Assembly (NCBI GenBank): GCA_011390335.1
Contig: JAABSO010000024.1
Span: 1-64,000 of the forward strand
Source: Desulfotignum sp.
Lineage (GTDB): Bacteria > Desulfobacterota > Desulfobacteria > Desulfobacterales > Desulfobacteraceae
Length of the DNA stretch: 64,000 nt
Reading direction: 5' to 3'
The translations under genes were made by a program, and so were the position numbers. Shown in pieces: positions 8,317-17,196 of this stretch; position 1 is the stretch's first letter, and every line of letters starts with the position of its first letter. The notes under the pieces are model-generated. The model was not told the DNA's origin and ran no database searches. It worked only from the letters and a program-made list of their open reading frames with translations.

Positions 8317-9732
8317 ATGAAACACACAAAACAAATCCGTGCCCTTGTGCTGGTTATGTTCATCAGCCTTGTGATGGCGCCGGTGCCGTCTTTGGCCAAG
8401 AAAGCCGCCCAGATGATTCCTGCCAGTTTTTCCGACCTTGCGAAGGAGGCCAAACCGGCAGTGGTCAATATCCAGACCGTTAAAACCATCCAGGGGGGAG
8501 GAAGGGTGTTCCAGCATTTTTTCGGGCAGCCATTCGGCAACCGGGAAGGGCTTGAAGAGTTCTTTGCGCCTTTTTTCAACCAGCAGCCACAGGACCGCAA
8601 GGAACAGAGCCTGGGATCAGGGTTTATCATCAGCAAAGACGGATATATTGTCACCAATAACCATGTAATAAAGGATGCTGATGAGATAAAGGTGATCCTC
8701 CATGACAAACAGGAATATGATGCCGCAATTGTGGGAACAGATCCCATGACCGATCTGGCCCTTATCAAGGTGGAAGCAAAAGATCTGCAGCCGCTGAAAT
8801 TCGGCAGATCCAGTGGTGCTAAAATAGGATCCTGGGTGGTGGCCATAGGCAGTCCCTTTGGGCTTGAACAGACCGTTACGGCAGGGATTATTTCCGCCAA
8901 GGGACGGATTCTGGGATCCGGTCCTTATGACGATTTCATCCAGACCGATGCCTCCATTAACCCGGGCAACAGCGGTGGGCCCCTGCTCAACATGGACGGT
9001 GAGGTTATCGGTATCAATACCGCCATTGTCCGGTCAGGCCAGGGGATCGGATTTGCCATTCCTTCTGATCTGGCCATGAACATAATTGATCAGCTTATCG
9101 ACACCCAGCAGGTGTCCAGGGGATGGATGGGGGTGGCAATCCAGAATGTTACCCCGGAACTGGCAGAGTACTACGGAATCAAAGATACCGGCGGTGTTTA
9201 TGTGGCCAAGGTTTATGAAGACAATCCCGCATATGAGGCCGGCATCAAGCCGGGGGATGTCATCATTGCCATCAACGATAAAAAGATCGATACCTCCCGG
9301 GATCTGACCATCACCGTTGCCAATCTCAAGGTCAATGAAACCGTTGATGTGACCCTGGTAAGAGAGGGCCAAGAAAAAATTGTCAAGGTTACGCTCGGGG
9401 AACGGCCGGACCAGGATCCTGAAACCTTGGCATCCAGTGATGCTTTTGACGGGTTTGGATTCAAATTCAGGCCTGTGGATGAGCAGATTGCAAGTCGTCT
9501 GGGATATCCTGCAGGGATCAAAGGCCTTATTGTAACGGAAATAAAACCAGGCACCCAGGCAGAAAACTCCGGTGTCCGGCCTGGTGACCTGCTCATGGAA
9601 CTTAACCGCCAGCGGGTAACCAGTAATGAAGAATACCTGTCCCTGCTTGACCGGATTGAAAAAGGGCGGATTGCCCAGCTGCTGTTCAGACGTGGCAACA
9701 GCCATGTGTTTGTTGTCCGGTTTGAAAAATAA
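8317..9732 (+). CDS. degP: periplasmic serine protease/chaperone, DegP/HtrA family
   Basis: This 471-residue protein has a Sec signal peptide (cleavage near PSLA-KKA, residue ~28), a trypsin-like protease domain with catalytic triad His116 (TNNHVI), Asp146 (TDLALI) and Ser219 (GNSGGPL), and two PDZ domains (about 265-355 and 385-465). It degrades or refolds damaged envelope proteins. A strong ribosome binding site AAGGAGAAG (8304-8312) precedes the ATG. It lies 83 bp behind the sensor kinase and points the same way, so it may share that operon or be a target of the regulator. A hairpin terminator follows at 9741. DegQ or MucD would be equally acceptable names. Confidence 0.95.
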   Translation: MKHTKQIRALVLVMFISLVMAPVPSLAKKAAQMIPASFSDLAKEAKPAVVNIQTVKTIQGGGRVFQHFFGQPFGNREGLEEFFAPFFNQQPQDRKEQSLGSGFIISKDGYIVTNNHVIKDADEIKVILHDKQEYDAAIVGTDPMTDLALIKVEAKDLQPLKFGRSSGAKIGSWVVAIGSPFGLEQTVTAGIISAKGRILGSGPYDDFIQTDASINPGNSGGPLLNMDGEVIGINTAIVRSGQGIGFAIPSDLAMNIIDQLIDTQQVSRGWMGVAIQNVTPELAEYYGIKDTGGVYVAKVYEDNPAYEAGIKPGDVIIAINDKKIDTSRDLTITVANLKVNETVDVTLVREGQEKIVKVTLGERPDQDPETLASSDAFDGFGFKFRPVDEQIASRLGYPAGIKGLIVTEIKPGTQAENSGVRPGDLLMELNRQRVTSNEEYLSLLDRIEKGRIAQLLFRRGNSHVFVVRFEK

Positions 9733-9740
9733 GGCCTGTC

Positions 9741-9787
9741 ACCCGGGGTGTTTTAAAAGGTGTGAAAAACGCCTGAACGCCCCGGGT
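9741..9787 (+). terminator. hairpin terminator-like structure after degP
   Basis: The 12-nt arm at 9741-9752 pairs with the arm at 9776-9787 (acccgggg...ccccgggt plus four further pairs including one G-U). A second small hairpin is nested in the loop (AGGTGT/ACGCCT). It starts 8 bp after the degP stop. The T tract after it is weak, so Rho-independent function is likely but not certain. Confidence 0.55.
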
Positions 9788-9884
9788 TTATCTTGCCATC
9801 CCATGACTAAAGTGTACAATGTAAATAAATGATTTGCCTGGATGCTGCATCCAGTATCCGGCATCAAACCAGGAGGCAGTTGTC

Positions 9885-10142
9885 ATGGATACGATCATCG
9901 AAAGCCGAACCCTTCAGATCAAACTGGCGGATGGCACCCGGATCAGAGGAGAGGTCAACTTAAACCGGGGAAACGGCTATGACAGGTTGAGCGACCTTGT
10001 GGGAGATTATCATGAAAACTTTTTAACAATGTTCAACGCTGCCTTTCAGCAGGAAGATCAGGCCACAACCGCCACCTATCAGACCATTCTGATCAATAAA
10101 AGCCATATCCTGTTCGCCATACCAGAAGATGACATGGCCTAG
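9885..10142 (+). CDS. small conserved hypothetical protein, 85 aa
   Basis: The start is chosen at ATG 9885 because AGGAGG lies at 9871 with ideal spacing; an upstream TTG at 9834 has none. The protein (MDTIIESRTLQIKL...) alternates short beta-like segments and contains GTRIRGEVNLNRG and RLSDLVGDYHENFLTMFNA. This pattern suggests a small beta-rich domain, and resemblance to DUF6812-like proteins is tentative. It has no signal peptide, TM segment or Cys. It sits alone between the degP terminator and tRNA-Ala on the opposite strand. Function unknown. Confidence 0.7.
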   Translation: MDTIIESRTLQIKLADGTRIRGEVNLNRGNGYDRLSDLVGDYHENFLTMFNAAFQQEDQATTATYQTILINKSHILFAIPEDDMA

Positions 10143-10202
10143 CCGCGCATGTGCCGATATTGAAAAATTGTCATTAGTAATTAATTCAGGATAGATTGGA
10201 AA

Positions 10203-10278
10203 TGGTGGAGCTGAGGGGGATCGAACCCCTGACCTTACGGCTGCCAGCCGTACGCTCTCCCAGCTGAGCTACAGCCCC
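10203..10278 (-). tRNA. tRNA-Ala (anticodon GGC), CCA encoded
   Basis: On the minus strand the 76-nt sequence folds as a full cloverleaf. The acceptor is GGGGCTG/CAGCTCC with one G-U, the D-stem is GCTC/GAGC, and the anticodon stem is TACGG/CCGTA around loop CTGGCAG, giving anticodon GGC. The T-arm contains GGTTCGATCCC, then discriminator A73 and a genomically encoded CCA. A promoter is visible upstream at 10299-10327. Confidence 0.97.
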
Positions 10279-10298
10279 ACATGTGGAAAAGATGCTGA

Positions 10299-10327
10299 TT
10301 AATAATAGAAACACAGGGCTGTGTCAA
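10299..10327 (-). promoter_or_regulatory. sigma-70 promoter of tRNA-Ala
   Basis: On the minus strand TTGACA (10327-10322), a 17-bp spacer and TATTAA (10304-10299) lie about 20 nt before the tRNA 5' end, the usual arrangement for a monocistronic tRNA gene. Confidence 0.6.
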
Positions 10328-10365
10328 TACAAAAATCACATTTATTCAAAATTCTATCTGTCCAA

Positions 10366-10386
10366 GGTTCCGGAACAGCCGGAACC
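10366..10386. other. 8-bp perfect inverted repeat before the ppiD promoter
   Basis: GGTTCCGG (10366-10373) and CCGGAACC (10379-10386) are separated by five bases, 14 bp upstream of the ppiD -35 box. No T tract follows, so a terminator is unlikely. It could be an operator or an incidental repeat. Confidence 0.35.
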
Positions 10387-10399
10387 CTGGAATAAGATA

Positions 10400-10429
10400 T
10401 TGACACATGGTTTTATGAAAGGATATTAT
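10400..10429 (+). promoter_or_regulatory. promoter of ppiD
   Basis: TTGACA (10400-10405), an 18-bp spacer and TATTAT (10424-10429) precede ppiD by about 58 bp. The match to the sigma-70 consensus is strong at -35 and good at -10. Confidence 0.55.
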
Positions 10430-10486
10430 GGAGTGTTTTATTAATTTTTAATTATTTCAATTATTGGGTGCATGAAGGAGAAACCG

Positions 10487-12379
10487 ATGCTGCGTTATCT
10501 GCGGGAAAATACTGGCAACTGGATCATCAAAATTTTTCTTGGAATCATTGTGGTGGTGTTTGTGTTTCTGGGGGTGGGATCCATGAATTCCGGCCGGAAC
10601 AATTCGGTAGCCTCTGTAAATGATGAGCCAATTACCGTCACCGAATTCCAGGATGCCTACAGAAATCTGGTGGAACAGATGCGGGAGCGGTTTCAAGACA
10701 ATCTCACCGATGACCTGTTAAAGGCCCTGAATGTAAAACAGCAAGCCCTTAATTCCCTGATCGAACAGAAACTGGTGGCTGCCCAGGCAGAAAAACTCAA
10801 CATCACGGTCTCGGATCAGGAACTGGAAAATTTTATTCTGGCCATTGGGGCTTTTCACAAAAACAACGTTTTTGATATGGATCAGTACAAGCGGATACTG
10901 GGCCTAAATTCACTGAGCCCTGAGATGTTTGAACAGCTCCAGCGCAATGCCTTAAAACAGCAGAAAGTCCGGGACATGGTTCTGGGCAGTGTTTTTGTAT
11001 CTGACCTGGAGGTAGAAAGTTTTTACCTGCACCATAATATCCGGATGGCAGTAAATTATCTCAAGATCGATCCAGCTGAATTTACAGATATTGCCCCCAC
11101 CGAAGAGCAGATACAGGACTATTACCAAAAAAATATGGACCAGTATCAATCTGAACCCAAACGCAAAGCTATGTATTTACGATTTTCTCCGCAGGATTAT
11201 CGCAACCAGGTAACAATTACCCGGGCACAGGTCCAGAACTATTATGAACAGCATCCCGATGCCTTTAAAATACCTGAAAAAGTTGAGGCCCGCCATATTC
11301 TGATCAAAGTGGATGATACAGCTGGTGAACAGGCTGTGGAAGAAGGCAGAAAAACTGCCCGGACTGTCTATCAGCGGGCTGTTTCTGGAGAGGATTTTGC
11401 TGAACTGGCAAAAGAAACCTCCCAGGGGCCTTCCAAAGAAGATGGGGGATATCTGGGTACATTTGAAAAGAAAAGCATGATCCAGCCATTTGCAGACCAG
11501 GCATTTTCCATGAAACCCGGTGAGATTTCAGAACCGGTCAAAACCCAGTTCGGCTGGCACGTTATCAAGGTGCTGAACAGATTTGATGCACACGTACAAT
11601 CTGTGGAAGAGGCAGCCCAAGAGATTGAAGCCCAGCTGGCGGAACAGGAAATGCAGAATATGGCCTATTACAAGGCCGGAGAAGCCTTTGATGCAGTCAT
11701 AGACGGAGATACCCTGGAACAGATTGCCCTGCTTACCCAAAAAGAGGTTGTGGACACCGGGTTCTTTGACCAGAATGGCAGCGGTCTTGATCTGAAACAG
11801 GCAGCCGATTTTGCCGATGCCGCGTTTGTCCTCGAAAAACAGCAGATAAGTGATGTCAAGCAGATCGGCAATGCATATTTTCTCATCAAGGTAGTGGAAA
11901 CCATGGACCCTGATCAACTGCCTCTGGAAGCGGTGCGGGAACGTATCAGAGAAACCCTTGAAAAACAACTGCGCATGGCAGCCGCCGAAACCAAGGCGCA
12001 GGAACTGCTTGCAAAAGCGCAATCTGCTGAAAATCTAACGGCATTTGCACACAAAAAAAATCTGACACTGTCTGCCACTGAAGGGTTCACCCGCAATGAT
12101 TTCATACCCGAGGTGGGCAGATCTGCTGATTTTACCAGTGCCGCTTTTGATCTGACCCCGACGCAGCCATTATGCCCCAGGGTTTTGAAAACCGACCAGG
12201 GATTTTATATTATTGGTTTCAAGGAAAAACAGGTGCCTGGCCCTGAGGAGATACAAAAGAACCTTGCAGAGGTAAAACAGCAGCTTTTGCAGGCCAAGCA
12301 GGGACAATATTACCAGGCATGGATAAATGAGCTCAGAGAAAAAAGTGAAATTGAAATCGATCCCCAATTCATGGAGTAG
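10487..12379 (+). CDS. ppiD: membrane-anchored peptidyl-prolyl isomerase, PpiD/SurA type
   Basis: This 630-residue protein has an N-terminal signal anchor (about residues 11-32, NWIIKIFLGIIVVVFVFLG) and a large SurA_N-like helical chaperone region. One complete parvulin PpiC domain covers about 260-360 (VEARHILIKVDD through FGWHVIKV), and a second degenerate parvulin-like region follows. PpiD sits at the Sec translocon exit and helps newly exported proteins fold in the periplasm. The start at 10487 is preferred over ATG 10472 because AAGGAG lies 7 nt before it and the resulting N-terminus matches PpiD proteins. The M16 peptidase gene follows after 10 bp in the same operon. Confidence 0.92.
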   Translation: MLRYLRENTGNWIIKIFLGIIVVVFVFLGVGSMNSGRNNSVASVNDEPITVTEFQDAYRNLVEQMRERFQDNLTDDLLKALNVKQQALNSLIEQKLVAAQAEKLNITVSDQELENFILAIGAFHKNNVFDMDQYKRILGLNSLSPEMFEQLQRNALKQQKVRDMVLGSVFVSDLEVESFYLHHNIRMAVNYLKIDPAEFTDIAPTEEQIQDYYQKNMDQYQSEPKRKAMYLRFSPQDYRNQVTITRAQVQNYYEQHPDAFKIPEKVEARHILIKVDDTAGEQAVEEGRKTARTVYQRAVSGEDFAELAKETSQGPSKEDGGYLGTFEKKSMIQPFADQAFSMKPGEISEPVKTQFGWHVIKVLNRFDAHVQSVEEAAQEIEAQLAEQEMQNMAYYKAGEAFDAVIDGDTLEQIALLTQKEVVDTGFFDQNGSGLDLKQAADFADAAFVLEKQQISDVKQIGNAYFLIKVVETMDPDQLPLEAVRERIRETLEKQLRMAAAETKAQELLAKAQSAENLTAFAHKKNLTLSATEGFTRNDFIPEVGRSADFTSAAFDLTPTQPLCPRVLKTDQGFYIIGFKEKQVPGPEEIQKNLAEVKQQLLQAKQGQYYQAWINELREKSEIEIDPQFME

Positions 12380-12389
12380 GACAAGACTA

Positions 12390-15224
12390 ATGAAAAAACT
12401 ATGCTGTTTCATATGCCTGGTGCTCATATGGGTTGCTTTTGCTTCCTGTGCCCCAAAGCATCCTGTACCGTTTTCTTCTGTGGATGCACCGGCTGATCCG
12501 GCCCTGGTACACGGGGTATTGCCCAACGGATTCCAATATGTGCTCATGGAAAACCATACCCCCAAAGACCGGGTGAGTATCCATCTCAATGTGTTTGCAG
12601 GGGCGGTTCACGAAACAGATGAACAGCAGGGCATAGCCCATTTTCTGGAACATATGCTGTTTAACGGAACAGAACATTTCAAACCCGGGGAACTGGTGAC
12701 ATATTTTCAGTCCATTGGTATGGATTTTGGGGCAGATGCCAACGCCAGCACCTCTTTTTTCCACACGGTGTATGATTTAAGCCTGCCCGGAGGAGATCAG
12801 GACCATCTTGCAGATGCCCTGCTGGTTATTGCGGATTATGCCAGAGGTGCCCTGCTTCTGGAAGATGAAATTGAAAGAGAACGCGGCATCATTCTGGCTG
12901 AAAAACAGGAAAGAGATTCTGTTTCCTATCAAACCTTTAAAAAAAAGTTTGCTTTTGAACTTCCTGGATCACTTCTGACAAAACGGTTTCCCATAGGCAT
13001 TGCGCCGGTAATTCAAGCGGCTGACAAAGATCTGTTCAAACAGTTTTATGATGACTGGTACCGGCCGGACAATATGGTTCTGGTCATGGTGGGGGACATG
13101 GATATCCAGATGGCACAGGACCTTATCCAAAACCGGTTTAAATCACTGTATCCGCGATCTTCAGGCACCCCTCCTGGCCCGTCTGACATAAAATGGACAC
13201 CCCATAAAGGGATAAAAACCTTTTATTTTCATGAACCGGAAGCGCCAAAAACGCAAATCACCATCGAGCGCATTGCATATACCGACGGTGCGTATCAAAC
13301 CCTGGACAGCCTTAAACAGGACCTGGTCAAGTATCTTGCCGACACCATCCTTCAAAACAGGCTGTCCCGCATGATCAGGCAGCAGACCGTAGATTTCTCA
13401 TCTGCATCTGCATACTCAGGCACTTTTTTGCAGCACCTTTCCATGGCTGCCATTACAGCTGACTGCAAACCGGAAGACTGGGAAGCAAGTCTTGTCCAGC
13501 TGGAAAAAATTCTGCGCCAGGCCCTTGAATCCGGATTTACCCAAAAGGAACTGGACCAGGTTGCAGCGGATTTTATCTCACAACTGGATGCTGGTGTCAA
13601 ACAGGCAGATACCCGTAAAACCGCCCGGATTGCCAGATCTCTTCTGCAATCCATTCAGGACAGAAAATTGTTTTTGTCACCGGAGCAAAAAAAAGATCTG
13701 CTGCTGCCCTTTATTGAAAAAATTTCCCTGGAACAAGTAAACAAGGGGTTCAAAGATTCCTGGAAACAAGACCACAGGCTCGTTCTGGTCACCGGTAACG
13801 CACAGATTGCCTCTCTAACATCTGCCGCACCTGAACAAAAAATTCACAAAGTATTTATGGAAAGCCGGCAGCAGCCGGCCAACCTGTTTCTCCCGGTGGC
13901 AACCAGAACCTTTCCCTATCTTCCGGTTCCGGAAAAACCGGCCCGGATGACACTTCGGCAAAAAAATGTGAACGACCTGGGCATTACCCAGATTGATCTT
14001 GATAACAATATCCGACTTAATCTGAAGCAAACAGATTTCCAGGAAGGACAGTTCCTTTTCAAGGCGGTTTTCGGCAAAGGAAGTGCATGTCAGCCTAAGG
14101 ATATCCCCGGTCTTTCTGACATCAGCCAGCGGACCATCCGCCTGAGCGGGCTTGCCGGCATGGATCCGTATCAGCTGAAACAGGCCCTGGCAGGCAGGGA
14201 TGTCAGCATAGACTTTTCAGTGGGAGAATCCTTTTTTTCCCTGGAAGGGGCGGCAGATCCTGAAGAGGCTGCACTGGTGTTTCAGCTCATCTATGCCTAT
14301 CTTGCTGATCCTGGTTTTCGTTCTGAAGGGCTTGCACTTGCCAAAACCCAATACCGCCAGATGTATGACGCTTTGAAACGGACACCTGACGGTATCATGC
14401 GTATCCATGGCAACCGGTTTCTGGCAAAGGGAAACCCGTTGTTTGGCATGGCCCATCCTGATGAAGTGGATCAGATTACATTAATGGATGTCAAATCCTG
14501 GCTCCAGCCCCATTTCACCAATGATGCCCTTGAAATATCCATTGTCGGAGATTTTGAACCGGATACCGTGATTTCGCATGCCCTTACGCATATGGGCGGC
14601 TTTGCAGCCAGAAAAAGTGCCCATGCGGACTGTTCTCCTGACCCGTTAGAATTTCCCAAAGGAGAACAACTGGACCTGACCCTGGATACCAAGATAGAAA
14701 AAGGCATGGTGCGGATGGCATTTCTTACGGATGATTTCTGGAATATCCAGCAGACCCGTGGGTTATCCATATTGTCAAATGTGGTTTCCGAACGTCTGAG
14801 AAAAATTGTGCGTGAAAGACTCGGGGCAGCCTATTCTCCCTATGCTTTTAATCAACCTTCCATGGTCCATGACGGATACGGCATCATGCAAATGGTGGTG
14901 CCGGTGTCACTCGATAATTCAGATCTGGTTGAACAGACAATGCAGGATATCGTCAAAGATATTGTAGAAAACGGGGTGGCCCAAAAAGAGGTGGAGCTGG
15001 CTTTGAATCCTGTTCTCAGTCAGATTAAGGATCTCGTAAAGACCAACCCCTACTGGCTGCATTCTGTTATGGCAGATTCATGGGAACATCCGGAAAAACT
15101 GCAATGGGCAAAAACCATTATAGACGGGTATGGATCCATCACTTTTGAAGAACTGACAAGATTGGCAGAAAAATACCTTGATCTGAACACTGCCTCCCTC
15201 ATCCGAATTCAGCCGGAAAGCTGA
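12390..15224 (+). CDS. M16 family zinc metallopeptidase, lipoprotein
   Basis: This 944-residue two-lobed insulinase/pitrilysin-like peptidase has an N-terminal signal with lipobox-like AFASC, making Cys20 a probable lipidated residue and placing it in the envelope. The inverted zinc motif HFLEH is at 84-88 and the distal Glu is in RERGIILAE (about residue 171). The second half is a catalytically inactive M16 copy including the RLGAAYSPYA element of the C-terminal lobe. It likely degrades peptides in the periplasm. The ATG at 12390 is used because it begins the signal peptide and lies 10 bp after ppiD. Reading frames upstream of it only overlap ppiD. It resembles PqqL-type peptidases, but no pyrroloquinoline gene is nearby. 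Confidence 0.92.
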   Translation: MKKLCCFICLVLIWVAFASCAPKHPVPFSSVDAPADPALVHGVLPNGFQYVLMENHTPKDRVSIHLNVFAGAVHETDEQQGIAHFLEHMLFNGTEHFKPGELVTYFQSIGMDFGADANASTSFFHTVYDLSLPGGDQDHLADALLVIADYARGALLLEDEIERERGIILAEKQERDSVSYQTFKKKFAFELPGSLLTKRFPIGIAPVIQAADKDLFKQFYDDWYRPDNMVLVMVGDMDIQMAQDLIQNRFKSLYPRSSGTPPGPSDIKWTPHKGIKTFYFHEPEAPKTQITIERIAYTDGAYQTLDSLKQDLVKYLADTILQNRLSRMIRQQTVDFSSASAYSGTFLQHLSMAAITADCKPEDWEASLVQLEKILRQALESGFTQKELDQVAADFISQLDAGVKQADTRKTARIARSLLQSIQDRKLFLSPEQKKDLLLPFIEKISLEQVNKGFKDSWKQDHRLVLVTGNAQIASLTSAAPEQKIHKVFMESRQQPANLFLPVATRTFPYLPVPEKPARMTLRQKNVNDLGITQIDLDNNIRLNLKQTDFQEGQFLFKAVFGKGSACQPKDIPGLSDISQRTIRLSGLAGMDPYQLKQALAGRDVSIDFSVGESFFSLEGAADPEEAALVFQLIYAYLADPGFRSEGLALAKTQYRQMYDALKRTPDGIMRIHGNRFLAKGNPLFGMAHPDEVDQITLMDVKSWLQPHFTNDALEISIVGDFEPDTVISHALTHMGGFAARKSAHADCSPDPLEFPKGEQLDLTLDTKIEKGMVRMAFLTDDFWNIQQTRGLSILSNVVSERLRKIVRERLGAAYSPYAFNQPSMVHDGYGIMQMVVPVSLDNSDLVEQTMQDIVKDIVENGVAQKEVELALNPVLSQIKDLVKTNPYWLHSVMADSWEHPEKLQWAKTIIDGYGSITFEELTRLAEKYLDLNTASLIRIQPES

Positions 15225-15246
15225 TATGAACAAATGGGGGGCAGGG

Positions 15247-15663
15247 CTATGACTGATATTGCTGGGGCGGGTTTTCCACCTGTTCGGTGACATTGTTGCG
15301 CAGATAATAATCCAGGTCAAACAATTGTTTGAAACTCAAATCCTTGAACTGTACATGCCGTTTTCGCACCTTCATGGAACTGAAAGAGGGTGTGTTGGTT
15401 ACTTCATAATCATCTACTATTTTAAAGGGAAGATCCCCCACATAATACCCCATGCTGCTTAAAAATACAGTTTCTTCCGGGAGCTGGTCATCTTTTTCAT
15501 CGGTATTGCTTGTGTCAATATATTTAAAACACAGACCCCCCATGCTGATGTCGATAATCTGACCAAGTTTGCGGGATTTGGGACTGATGGCGGCATAGGC
15601 TCCTTCCACAGCTTTGTACCGCTTGTTTTTCCTTCTTTCAACCGTCCTTTTTCTGCCAACCAT
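15247..15663 (-). CDS. PilZ domain protein
   Basis: This 138-residue protein has the PilZ cyclic-di-GMP-binding signature: an N-terminal Arg-rich RRKNKRY motif followed about 25 residues later by DISMGGL, matching RxxxR...(D/N)xSxxG. PilZ proteins bind c-di-GMP and alter motility or surface behaviour. An AAGGAA ribosome binding site lies 7 nt before the ATG. It converges on the M16 gene with a 22-bp gap. No c-di-GMP synthase or pilus gene adjoins it, so the output is unknown. Confidence 0.85.
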   Translation of the reverse strand: MVGRKRTVERRKNKRYKAVEGAYAAISPKSRKLGQIIDISMGGLCFKYIDTSNTDEKDDQLPEETVFLSSMGYYVGDLPFKIVDDYEVTNTPSFSSMKVRKRHVQFKDLSFKQLFDLDYYLRNNVTEQVENPPQQYQS

Positions 15664-15889
15664 AAGAAGGTTCCTTGTCTATTTCTGGATATTATTGTTT
15701 AATTGTTCAGAACTTTCACTTTTTGATGATATAATGCAAAAAATATACCCCTGTCAAGTCTGCACAGCCCTGAAAAAGCAATCATTTGCGGTATAGCCCA
15801 TTTTCACGGATGGTAAAGACAGCCCAAAGCAGTAGATCACAACTTTGTTTTGTCAGCAGCAGATGCGAATAAGGGAAAATAAAGTAATA
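15664..15889. other. intergenic region between PilZ gene and recX
   Basis: This AT-rich gap holds the PilZ ribosome binding site next to its start and, presumably, the PilZ promoter, though no clear -35/-10 pair stands out. No ORF with codon bias or RNA gene was seen. Confidence 0.4.
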
Positions 15890-15925
15890 AAAAAAGGTAT
15901 ATTTTTCCCCAACATTGGGTATATT
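15890..15925 (-). terminator. weak terminator-like repeat after recX
   Basis: GGTATATTTTTC and GGGTATATTTTTT occur as direct repeats around a short CCCAA/TTGGG inverted repeat, immediately downstream of recX on the minus strand, where the run ends in seven T residues. The stem is short, so confidence is low. Confidence 0.3.
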
Positions 15926-15931
15926 TTTTCA

Positions 15932-16441
15932 TTATTCCTTGTTCCAGTTTTGTGGGGCTGTCACATCCGGCTCTGCCAGAAAATCTTCCCAGGCCGCCAT
16001 GCACACTTCATAGCCAAACCCCCTGTAACGCAGATAATTCATCGCTTTTTTTTTTTGGGTTTCCAGGTCATGATGCTGCCATTGTCTGCGCTTGAAACCA
16101 AGGGCTTTTCGGGCCATATGATTGTCATTATAATCTGTGAGCAGCGTATCGCGTATATGGGAAGATATGCCTTTTTGTTTCAACTCATATTCCAGGGCAA
16201 ATCTTGATTTCGGGTTATATCTTATGCGGTTTTCAACAAACAGCCTGGCAAAGGTTTCATCATTGATATAACCATAGTGTTTCAGCTGACCAATAACTTT
16301 GAAAATGTTTTTTTCATCATACTGTTTTTTCTGCAGATAATCCCTGACCTCCTTTTCACTGCGTGGTCTGTACCCAAGGTACCGGACAGCCAGATGCAGG
16401 GCTTTTTCCACATCATAATCAAATGAATCAAACAGGCCCAT
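15932..16441 (-). CDS. recX: regulatory protein RecX
   Basis: This 169-residue RecX-family protein has three repeats of a three-helix fold, with family markers YRPRSEKEVRDYL, LKHYGYINDETFARLFVENR and AMNYLRYRGFGYE. RecX inhibits or modulates RecA filament growth. A longer reading is open upstream to 16510, but the start at ATG 16441 gives the expected N-terminus (MGLFDSFDYD). It overlaps the thioesterase gene by 14 nt, which points to translational coupling. recA is not in the window; RecX is instead the last gene of an envelope/ribosome operon, which is unusual. Confidence 0.85.
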   Translation of the reverse strand: MGLFDSFDYDVEKALHLAVRYLGYRPRSEKEVRDYLQKKQYDEKNIFKVIGQLKHYGYINDETFARLFVENRIRYNPKSRFALEYELKQKGISSHIRDTLLTDYNDNHMARKALGFKRRQWQHHDLETQKKKAMNYLRYRGFGYEVCMAAWEDFLAEPDVTAPQNWNKE

Positions 16442-17195
16442 GGGATGTTTTTTTCCAGTTGATGGTGAGACATGCCAGTTTTGCGCCGTTGGTCTCATGA
16501 AAAATGGCATGGCTGGTTTTTACAGATGCATTTTTATCCAACACCTTGGTTTTGGCAATGATTTTGTCCGGATAAAAACATTCTTTAAGATAGGATATAA
16601 CCAGGGTCTGGGGCGTGTGTGTGAACAACCAGGACATGGGCAGGGTTTCCATGGCCCAGGTCAAATAGACCGTGTTGTTCACATGCTGGTTCAGATCCAG
16701 ATCATGCATCTGAATGCAAAATTTTTTTTTATGGTCATACACGGACAGATCCGGGTTGTTTGCCCACATGTCCGGGGCAGGGGCTGACCGGGCCATCAAA
16801 GCTTCCGGCATATGGGGTGTAAGGCGCACCGGCTTTGAATTCTGCGCTTTGACCATGACCCATACCCCCAGTGCAGAGATGACAGGGATATCGTTGCTGT
16901 TTAAAATGGTGAACTGCCGCAGTTCATACAGATTCTTCCAGGGAAGCCGCCAGGTCTTCAGAACAAAGGGTTGTCCCAGCTGCAGGGCCTCATGCACCTG
17001 GATCTGATACCTGGAAACAACCCATTTTAATCCAATCTCTTCCAGGTCATATCCGCTGATCCCCAACTGCATGGCATGCAGGGCTGCCGCATCCTGAAAA
17101 AGTGTGAGAATCCGGTCCAGCCGTATATGACTGCTGGCGGCCATTGCTGAATAGGGCAGTGTCATCTCCTGGATAAATATTTGATCTGTGTTCAT
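16428..17195 (-). CDS. acyl-ACP thioesterase (Fat-type)
   Basis: This 255-residue tandem hot-dog protein belongs to the plant-FatA/FatB-like bacterial family, which hydrolyses acyl-ACP to free fatty acid. The second hot-dog carries the active-site motif DLDLNQHVNNTVYL (D-x-N-x-H-V-N-N); WVVSRYQIQV and WKNLYELRQF in the first half match the family. It has no signal peptide. The start ATG lies 1 bp after the stop of the AsmA-like gene, and its end overlaps recX by 14 nt. A role in adjusting the fatty-acid pool for the envelope fits the operon, but is inferred. Confidence 0.85.
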   Translation of the reverse strand: MNTDQIFIQEMTLPYSAMAASSHIRLDRILTLFQDAAALHAMQLGISGYDLEEIGLKWVVSRYQIQVHEALQLGQPFVLKTWRLPWKNLYELRQFTILNSNDIPVISALGVWVMVKAQNSKPVRLTPHMPEALMARSAPAPDMWANNPDLSVYDHKKKFCIQMHDLDLNQHVNNTVYLTWAMETLPMSWLFTHTPQTLVISYLKECFYPDKIIAKTKVLDKNASVKTSHAIFHETNGAKLACLTINWKKTSHGPV

Positions 17196-17196
17196 A

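Noticed and set aside
8262..8900. 212-codon open frame on the minus strand, and a 223-codon one at 9034-9705
   Set aside because: Both are antisense to degP, whose catalytic triad and domains are intact; no homology is recognisable.
12327..12389. upstream extension of the M16 peptidase frame to 12327
   Set aside because: It overlaps ppiD coding sequence and lacks a signal peptide; the lipoprotein signal begins at 12390.
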